Assembly: GCA_900088475.1 (NCBI GenBank)
Contig: FLMG01000774.1
Coordinates: forward strand, 1 to 10,481
Direction of reading: 5' to 3'
From: Hyphochytrium catenoides
Lineage: Eukaryota; Sar; Hyphochytriomycetes; Hyphochytriales; Hyphochytriaceae
Length of the DNA stretch: 10,481 bases
A program made the translations under genes and the position numbers. Below, piece by piece: positions 1-6,407 of the stretch (its first letter is position 1; the number at the start of each line of letters is the position of its first letter). The notes beneath the pieces are model-generated. The model was given only the letters and a program-made list of their open reading frames with translations, searched no databases and was not told the origin of the DNA.

Positions 1-253
1 TCCCTTTGTGTTTGTTTTGGGAGATCAAAAATGCTGACAGCGCCAACTCCTTAAAGAGAGTAAAGTGTTGAATGGGATATCGGTGTGAGATGATGATCCC
101 AAGAAGGAAAAAGCAAGAATGAAAGAGGCACGTGCCTTCGCTTTGCACCCAGTCGGGTGACACTTAGTCTGCAGACCCAAAGACAATAATAGAGAAAGCA
201 AGAAAGAGAGAGGAAGAGAAAAAGCAGCGAGGAGAGACAGTCTTTTGGCGGAC

Positions 254-293
254 GAGTCAACCCCAACTCCTTTTCTAAGGAGTTGCCTGACTC
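254..293. repeat. Short perfect hairpin inside a longer imperfect palindrome
   Basis: CAACTCCTT (264-272) is followed by a 4-base loop TTCT and its exact complement AAGGAGTTG (277-285). GAGTCA (254-259) and TGACTC (288-293) are also complementary and extend the structure outward with a small internal mismatch. The ten bases CCAACTCCTT of the left arm recur at 43-52. Its function is unknown. Confidence 0.45.
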
Positions 294-689
294 TTCTTGT
301 TCCTGTGACCCGACTGTTCGTCCTTCTGTCTTTCCCTTGAAGCGCTGTTTGCACTCAGTTCGCCTCTTGGTCTGGCGTCATCTGAACATCTTTTCTCCGG
401 CCATCATCTGGCAGCCCTTGAAGAATCAGAACACCGAGGAGATATGGACGATGTAAGGCAAGAGAGAGTGTTAGCTGGGAGAAAGAGGGAGAGAGAAGAG
501 AAGGCGACATCCGTCAAGAGAAGCAGCTAGGGGAGGACATGAAGGGCAAGAAGGGAAGCTGAGAATCAGATACAGGAAGGGCCAGGGGCGGCTGCTGCGT
601 ATCAAGAGAGCTTCAGGTTAGGAGAGGAAAGAAGAGAGCGCAAGGTCAGACAGCAAGCTTGTGACCAATTCTTTGATGTGCGTTAAAAA

Positions 690-967
690 TCGAGACAGCG
701 CGAGAGACAGAGAGAGACACTGAGGCAGAGGGAGAGACAGAGACAGAGACAGAGAGAAAGTGAAAGGAGGTGTAAGAGTGAGGATACCTGTGTAAGGGGT
801 AAGGTGGAAAGAGAGAGAGAGAAAGAAAGAGAGAGAAGGAGATAGCAGCGGAAAGGGAAGAAAGAGGGCAGAGGTAGAAGGCAGAGAGAGAAAGAGAAAA
901 GACAGAGTACAATAACGAGAGAATAAAGAGCGAAGACAGGGAAGAAGAGTGGAAGAAAGAGGAACAT
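690..967. repeat. GA-rich microsatellite-like tract
   Basis: The + strand here is almost all purine, with interspersed GAGA, GACA and GAAA units, including several copies of GAGACA near 733-752. It is an impure low-complexity tract rather than a clean dinucleotide array. Its long minus-strand open frames encode only Leu/Ser/Phe-rich strings and are not credible genes. Confidence 0.75.
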
Positions 968-1528
968 GAGGGTTGACTATTAAGTCAGAAGAAACCCGTA
1001 GAGAGATAGAGAAGAGATATGGAAACAGTAAAACCTGGAAGAGGCCTTGTCACTCCTAGACGACCTTTCAGTTCAGAACAGGTGCACAACAGATGAGGAT
1101 GCGACGGAACCTTCCTAAGGAACTAGATGAGACCAGGACCTAAATAAGCGATACATTTCTCTGTACAATCTAGAACGACACCTCCGCCTGCCTAAAATAT
1201 TATTGATCCCTATGGATCTTGCACCAATATGCCCCCAACCTAAATTTCTAAAGATCTCCACAGGCTGCGGGACCTACCAATAGAAAGAGTGTAACAATAA
1301 AAGAGAGATAGCCGTTGCCCGCTATATTCCTCCTCCTGGTCCCACAGTCGGGAGGGTTGAGTGGCGGTTGGCATGGAATCTGTAGTGCTAACATTTGTAA
1401 AGGATAATTTAGGCCGTCTAAGACACTTAGGATGCTGTCGACACTGTGAATGTATGGGACTTTAGAGGGTAGGATACTCGGCCCCTGTCCGTGGATCACA
1501 GCCGGGCAGCAAGGAGTGAGATGGTCAG

Positions 1529-1709
1529 TTCTCTCTCTCTCTCTTTCTCTCTCACTCTCTGTCTCTCTCCCTCTCCCCCTCTCTCCCATCTTTCTCTCTC
1601 TCTATCTTTCTCTCGCTCTCTTTTCTCTCTCTCTCTTTCTCTCTCTCTTCTTCTCTCTCGCTCTCGCTCTCTCGCTCGCTCGCTCTTCTCTTTCTCTCTC
1701 TCCCTCTCT
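1529..1709. repeat. CT-rich microsatellite tract, 181 bp
   Basis: This is a long polypyrimidine run on the + strand, made mainly of CT dinucleotides with TTTC and CCCTC interruptions. It includes a CTCG subarray near 1655-1684. Mirror-symmetric polypyrimidine DNA of this length can adopt triplex (H-DNA) structures, as is known for such sequences. It is opposite in polarity to the GA tract at 690-967, so the two could partly pair as an inverted repeat. Confidence 0.85.
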
Positions 1710-1941
1710 AACCCAGCGAATGGTGAGGGTGGCTGCCGCTCTTTCTTGCCAACTTCAACTGGATGTGAGAGACATCGAGAGAACGGGATGAGAGCGAGTA
1801 CGAGAGAGCAGGAATGTCAAGTCTGTCCTCCCTGTTCATGATGAGTGCTCTGCCTGTTTCCTGATCACGATGTTTCCGTTGCACATGATTCCTCCTGTGG
1901 ACGCTCTTTCTCGCCGTTTCCTCTGTCTTTCAAAGTCCTTG

Positions 1942-2022
1942 TTCTCTCTCTCTCTCTCTTTCTCTTTCCGTCCTCCGCCTCTCTCTCTTTCTTTCTCCCT
2001 CTCCATTGTCTCTCTGTCTCTT
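1942..2022. repeat. Second CT-rich tract
   Basis: This is a pyrimidine-rich + strand run of about 80 bp with a CT core at its 5' end, followed by TTTC and CCTC variants. It has the same polarity as the tract at 1529-1709 and is separated from it by about 230 bp of unique sequence. Confidence 0.75.
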
Positions 2023-2179
2023 GCTGGCTTGTAGCACCCAGGAGACTCCCTTGTGGAAGTCATGATGTGAAGCTTCTTGTCAGTGTGCCAGCCAGAGCTT
2101 TGCCCAAAATTTTTCCGGTTCATTTGTAAGGGGAAGAAAACAAGGGCACGTGCATGCACTCATGCTGAACACATCCTCA

Positions 2180-2396
2180 CACAGGGAAGCGAAAGACCAA
2201 AGAGGCAACCAAAGAAGAGAGAAAGAGGAGAGAAGCAGGGTGATGAGTTAGAAACGGACGAGCAAGGGAGAGAACGGAGTGCCACGTAGCCAAGAAGCTC
2301 GTTCAGGGTAAAGGGAAGAGACCGCGAGAGAAGAGAGAGAGAGAGAGAGAGAGGAGAGATATAAACAGAAAGGAGAAAAGAGAAAAAAGAAAGACC
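2180..2396. repeat. GA-rich tract with a pure (GA)n core
   Basis: The + strand is purine-rich throughout. A pure run of about eleven GA units lies near 2332-2353, and an A-rich purine stretch follows to 2396. The tract ends where the pyrimidine-rich leader of the downstream membrane-protein gene begins, so strand composition flips at about 2400. It could mark the distal edge of that gene's promoter, but this is inferred from position only. Confidence 0.75.
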
Positions 2397-2417
2397 CACA
2401 CATCTCTCTTCTCCTCC

Positions 2418-2678
2418 ATGTCTGTCAAGGCGAACATACACCCGGCTGTTGCCTGCTGGCGTCATTTTCAATTCTCCCCCAGTCTCAATTCAGCGGCCTC
2501 GCCCCGCCCTCTCTCTCCTTGTTCCGTCAGCTCTCCCACCGCTGATTGGAGCCAAGAAACGTGCAGACAGAAAGAGAAAAGGACTTCCACTCTTTTCTCC
2601 CCTTTCTCATCTCAACTTACAAGGCGCCGCGCTCCGCTCTTCACTTCTCTCTGTGTCACCTACACCCGTGCTTTGTGA
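2418..2678 (+). other. Possible upstream ORF of the DUF4142 gene (86 codons)
   Basis: An ATG at 2418 opens an 86-codon frame that stops 13 bases before the ATG of the downstream gene, in a different frame. The predicted peptide is rich in Ser, Pro, Thr and Arg and resembles no family I know. If transcription starts upstream of 2418, this frame would be translated before the main gene and could damp its expression. It may equally be a chance frame in a pyrimidine-rich leader, since no transcript start can be seen. Confidence 0.2.
2502..2549 (+). promoter_or_regulatory. Candidate proximal promoter: GC box and inverted CCAAT box
   Basis: CCCCGCCC (2502-2509) resembles a GC box. CTGATTGG (2542-2549) is the reverse complement of CCAATCAG, a good match to the CCAAT box bound by NF-Y-type factors. 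The inverted CCAAT lies about 140 bp upstream of the ATG at 2692, a typical distance. The DNA between is CT-rich and could contain the transcription start. This is motif matching only; the lineage's core promoter is unknown. Confidence 0.3.
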
Positions 2679-2691
2679 TCAGTCTAGAAGA

Positions 2692-3546
2692 ATGCAGAAG
2701 ATCCCGACACCCACTGAGGGTCTGCAGAGCAGTGACCCGAGCTGCTATCGCAACCTTGGCACCCCCACGGCCGAGGTTCCGGAAGATGCAGCGAACAACC
2801 CCTATGTCCCCAGCCCGGAGGAGGAAGAGATGAAAAGGAGAAACAGAAGAAAGAGAGCTCTCTTTATCGTTGTTCCGATCGCCGTCATCGCTGCCGTCGT
2901 AGGCACCATTGCCGTCTTTACTACTTCCTCTTCTGACGCTAAGGCTGTCTCCTTCGGTGCGTATGGTGGCTCTCCTGCTCTCTCTCTCGCAGCAGACACC
3001 CAGAGCATTCTCTCCACGGCTGCTCAACCAGGTGCACCATCCCCAAGTGGTGACCTAAGCAACTTCCAGCCCAACCCCTTCAATCTTACTCCTGACGAGG
3101 TTGACTTCATAGTTAAAGTGAGGCAGGCAGGCCTGTGGGAGACGCCTTCTGGGCAGCAAGCACTGCAGAGAGGCAATTCTCCTCTCGTCAAGAAGGCTGG
3201 CCAGATTATAGCTGACAACCACATCAAGCTAGACGAGATGGTGAGAAGTATCGCTGACCAGCTGGGCGTATTGCTGCCTACACAGCCCAACCCCACCCAG
3301 ATGGGCTTCATGACAGAACTGAGCTCCAAGATGGGTGATGACTACGACAGAGCATTTGCCAACAATATCAGATCAGCTCATGGAGGTGTCTTCGTCCTCA
3401 TTGGCAAGGTGCGAGCGACGACCATGAACCCAATCATTAGGGACTTTGCCTCTGCAGCAGTGACCATTGTGATGTCACACATGAGGCTAGCGGAAGAGAC
3501 GGGCCTGGTAGATGCTAAGTCCTTTGCGTTGCCTCCTCCGAAGTAA
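2692..3546 (+). CDS. Single-pass membrane protein with C-terminal DUF4142 (ferritin-like helical) domain
   Basis: The product is 284 aa. ATG 2692 is the first ATG in its frame (A at -3); the same frame stays open upstream to about 2449 without another ATG, so this start is preferred. Residues 1-55 form a cytoplasmic tail rich in Pro and Glu, with EEEE at 43-46 followed by a basic cluster, KRRNRRKR. Residues 56-76 are a hydrophobic helix (FIVVPIAVIAAVVGTIAVF), so positive-inside topology predicts a type II protein. A Ser/Ala/Pro-rich linker runs to about 130 and contains a potential glycosylation site, NLT (131-133). Residues about 136-270 match DUF4142: a helix starting DFIVKVRQAGLWE, then the hallmark SPLVKKAGQIIADNH (His176), GVLLP, DDYDRAF, a central H230, and a last helix with H263 before RLAEE. 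In bacteria this domain is usually exported; its biochemical role is not established. I see no intron and no frameshift. Confidence 0.85.
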   Translation: MQKIPTPTEGLQSSDPSCYRNLGTPTAEVPEDAANNPYVPSPEEEEMKRRNRRKRALFIVVPIAVIAAVVGTIAVFTTSSSDAKAVSFGAYGGSPALSLAADTQSILSTAAQPGAPSPSGDLSNFQPNPFNLTPDEVDFIVKVRQAGLWETPSGQQALQRGNSPLVKKAGQIIADNHIKLDEMVRSIADQLGVLLPTQPNPTQMGFMTELSSKMGDDYDRAFANNIRSAHGGVFVLIGKVRATTMNPIIRDFASAAVTIVMSHMRLAEETGLVDAKSFALPPPK

Positions 3547-4014
3547 GGGGAAAGGACCAACACTCAGCATTTTTGTTACTATCTTTCACCTCGCACACAA
3601 AGGAGGATACAGTTGAAGCCCGGAGAAGGCTAAGTCTCGCCTCCTCTGTTGCAGTCTTTATCACTTTGTCTCCTGTACATTATGTTAGCCTCGACCATAT
3701 GAACATATAAGATTGCTAATCACAATTCATAGTTCAGCAAGTTATGACTTCCGCCTCTCTCTTGTCTTAATCATCGAAGGCTCTTGAAGGTCTCGTTCTG
3801 CCCTGAAAGTCTTTTCTTGGGACAGAGGTCTGCTATTTTATAGTGGGGAGCTACAGAAGAGAAGGGAGGACTTTCAAGCGATGGGTAGAGAGAGTTGACC
3901 CAGTGACTTTTCTCGTTTAGCTCCTGTCACGACCTGAGTTCTCTTCTTTCGCTTCAGCGTTCTCTGTGTGTCAATGCACAAAAGACTCGACAACCCTCTC
4001 AAATCCAACAGGCT

Positions 4015-4187
4015 AAAGCTTCTCTGTTGTCTTGGTAGCTATTATTATTTACAGGCAAAACTATGGTCCACTAAGGCCTTTCCAGACCTTTAGGGCTGCT
4101 GTCCCTGCCTCTCCCCCATGCAGGAAAGGCTTGAGTGGACCATACTTATGCCTGCTATAACAGCTACCAAGACACAAGAAAAGCTCT
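4015..4187. repeat. Long imperfect inverted repeat (foldback/MITE-like hairpin)
   Basis: The left arm (about 4015-4083) and right arm (about 4123-4187) are reverse complements over about 65 bp, at roughly four bases in five. Exact blocks include AGCTACCAAGAC paired with GTCTTGGTAGCT, and GTCCACTAAGG-like sequence paired with AGTGGACCATA. A loop of about 39 bases separates the arms. RNA made from either strand would fold into a long stem. The structure fits a small non-autonomous foldback or MITE element, or a hairpin RNA precursor. I found no clear target-site duplication, no adjacent transposase, and no other full copy in the window. Confidence 0.7.
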
Positions 4188-4203
4188 TCTACTACCCTTC
4201 AAA

Positions 4204-4226
4204 GGCCATAGTCCACTAAGGCTTTC
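4204..4226. repeat. Extra partial copy of the inverted-repeat arm
   Basis: The bases around GTCCACTAAGGCTTTC repeat the inner end of the left arm at 4061-4083 in direct orientation with only a few changes. They are therefore also complementary to 4123-4146. The right arm could pair with either copy, giving two alternative stems. This suggests a nested or partly duplicated element. Confidence 0.6.
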
Positions 4227-5942
4227 AAGTGCAAACGATGTTCTCCTTCTCATACTGCTTCTCCTCTCCTGCAGGGGAATGTGACAATTGCACTCGCTTC
4301 TTGGATGCGTTCAGTCCTTTGTTATTGAATTGTCTCTTCTTGGCATGCCGTGCTCGACGTCTTCCCTACTGCATCTCTTCTCGGAATCTCAAGGAAGCGG
4401 GACCAATTTCCTCGCACCCTTTATACCAATTGGATTCGCTGATGAACCCAGACCTGGCAGCAGCAGAGTATCTAATTTCCATCTCTCTTCCTTAGGTCGT
4501 CGCAAAAGAACTGTAATAATGCTAGCGAACGCCCATTTACAGCCTACAACTAGGAATGCGGCTGAACGACGAGGAACGCAGCCAGCGCTCTCTCGACGAG
4601 TGGCTTGAAGAAGAGTTTATGAGTTTGAAAGGCTATGCATGCCATCCTCTATCTGCTCTAGAACTATCCAAATTTTTCTGTGAGATGCCAGAATGGCCTT
4701 TAATAATTTGCATGTCACTGTCATGCCTAGTCTCTGGTTTGGGCCAAATGATAAAGAGTTCATTGGCGGTGCCGCGTCTGTGGCGTCCGCGGCCGAGGCC
4801 AGGCTCCAGAGGTGATGCATCCCCCAATAGCAACATGAAATTTCCAGCCATCGACGTGGATAGAACTACGTCTCGTTCAACCTCTTTGACTGCAAGTCAC
4901 ATTCCTTCCTTGACGCATTCACAAGCCGGGTACAGACCAACTACCGTTTTACAGGGTCAGCAAAGCTGCAACTGCGCATGTTATTTTTTAGCACATAGCA
5001 TGAAAGGGCCTCCGCCGTTATAAATACGATGCTTCTTGCCAATGAGAATAGTAGTTGAACATTAGGGACCGAGCGCTGCGTCGTTCCTCCATGAAGATGA
5101 TGGTCAAGAATGGATGTGGAATATCGAGGCTGGTGACCACCCTTGGCGCAACAAGCAACAAGTAATGCGAAGAGGGATTCACCACCCGCCCAGTGTACCG
5201 TCTGCTGTGTCCAGATTTGGATCGCTACATTGTCATGAAGTCGCTTGAAAGGCCGACTTTCGCTTCTTTATTTAGCCAGATACAAAGCCTATCACCCATC
5301 ACCTGTCATTCAACCCCTACTACGACGAGCCCATACCAGACACAACGGAGAGGTTGTGAAAGGTGGTGATTGTCAGTTGAAAACCACCCGTCTTGGACAA
5401 CCAAGCCGCAGGGCTTCTTCCCTTCTACTAGTTCCTCCTTGTATAGAATAAAGTTATTGACAGCTGCTATCTAGACTGGGCGCCTGCATTGCTGCGTCCT
5501 ACTAGCACTGAGTGGCAATAAGCTGTGTTTGCCTGTCTCATGATCCTTCACTTCTGGCTTCACTTCCGCAGCTCAAACCGTACCCTGTGCTGTGCTGTTT
5601 ATGGACCATAACAGTAGTCAGAGTAGTTCGACTGCAACTAAGAAACGACCTACTGTCTTTTGTTGTCTAAGAAGGATCAGGAAACAAGCAGGCTAAAGCA
5701 CTATCTATAGTCAGTCAGTCAGACAGCAGAATGGTGGAGCCGGGGCACTGGTCTCAAAATATTCATGGGTAGAACTAGCTATTAGGAACAAGCACTTCAA
5801 CTACCGAAGGTAGAGAGGCAGAAGTGACCTTGAGAAGCAAAATCTCACAGTTCGTTCCCGAAAGACGAACAAGAGAGAACTGGACAGTCATATGTCTATA
5901 GGATACATGACTCTCTTCCTTTTTGCTGGTATATCCTCCAGC

Positions 5943-6105
5943 CGATGCGACATGCGGAAGATCGTTAGTCGTTGGTCTATTGAGGAGAGCAGCCGAAGGC
6001 AAGCGATTTCCTCTATCAATGTGCATAGAGTGGAACTTAAACGGTGACACATTAGCGAAGCCACCAGGAAGAGGCAATAAAAGCGCATTTATCACCAAAA
6101 ATTGA
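5943..6105 (+). pseudogene. Possible remnant of a Ty1/copia-type RNase H C-terminus
   Basis: Read in one frame, about 5943-6029 gives CDMRKIVSRWSIEES and then INVHRVE. In the neighbouring frame, about 6028-6105 continues as WNLNGDTLAKP and ends at a stop at 6103-6105. Many copia-like polyproteins end their RNase H domain with a pattern like V-E-W, N-x-A-D, L-T-K-P, so the two pieces resemble a frame-shifted relic. The match is short, needs a frame change and has lost residues, so chance similarity is quite possible. I found no long terminal repeats, integrase or reverse transcriptase around it. Confidence 0.2.
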
Positions 6106-6407
6106 CCTCGCTCAACAGTATGCCAATGGTACAGAGAAGACCTCTCTCCTTCTCCACAATGAGAGCCAGCTCTACCATCCTTCTTAGTTCTTCGATCCGG
6201 CAAGAAGCCGCTGGCGCCTGGCAACCAGCGGATGGAAGCGGTTGACTTCTTTCATTTTTAATCTTACTTCCTGGTCACAGCTCAGTAATTCTCGGGCAGC
6301 GGTACGCTCAAGTCACGCCCACGACTTGCGTCCGCTTCTGAAGCTTCCTTATCCTTATCCAGACCTACATCTGCCTCTTTTCCCACGTAGGGCCGCGGAT
6401 AAAAGAG

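Larger units (their letters stand above)
1..2400. other. Gene-poor region dominated by GA/CT simple sequence
   Basis: I see no gene I can support in this stretch. Its open frames are short and made mostly of Ser, Leu, Phe, Arg and Glu, as expected from reading CT or GA repeats in different frames. The unique DNA between the tracts (about 1030-1525, 1715-1935 and 2025-2175) has no recognisable protein or RNA motif. The dominant structure is strand asymmetry: the + strand is purine-rich at about 180-970, pyrimidine-rich at 1529-1709 and 1942-2022, then purine-rich again at 2180-2396. Exons of an intron-containing gene cannot be ruled out. Confidence 0.6.
3547..6407. other. Long intergenic region with repeats and possible transposon debris
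   Basis: No intact gene is supported between the two coding regions. The first part (3547-4010) is the likely 3' flank of the DUF4142 gene and shows no clear motif. A strong inverted repeat lies at 4015-4187, with an extra half copy at 4204-4226. From 4230 to 6230 there are several frames of 60-155 codons, most lacking an ATG start. The best ATG-started one, 4556-5023, encodes 155 aa starting MRLNDEERSQRSLDEWLEEE and then loses any clear character; I do not recognise it and doubt it is a gene. Short peptide matches to a retroelement RNase H end occur near 5943-6105. A splice-acceptor-like CTCCTCTCCTGCAG lies near 4260-4275, so a small exon is possible. Confidence 0.5.

Noticed and set aside
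1450-1841. Overlapping + strand frames of about 115 codons through the CT tract
   Set aside because: They are mostly Leu-Ser or Ser-Phe strings translated from CT repeats, with no plausible protein outside the tract.
2449-2691. N-terminal extension of the DUF4142 protein by 81 residues
   Set aside because: The extension starts at a TTG and contains no ATG before 2692. Its composition looks like translated CT-rich leader, and the domain architecture is complete without it.
3804-3876. Eight-base inverted repeat TGAAAGTC/GACTTTCA
   Set aside because: It is too short for the distance between its halves, and such pairs are expected by chance in 10 kb.
4556-5023. A 155-codon ATG-started frame in the intergenic region
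   Set aside because: Its first 20-odd residues look protein-like, but the rest has no family resemblance or consistent composition, so I describe it only within the intergenic entry.
5775-6224. A 149-codon minus-strand frame in the intergenic region
   Set aside because: It begins at a TTG, its first ATG is well inside, and it has no recognisable domain. It overlaps the possible retroelement relic on the other strand.
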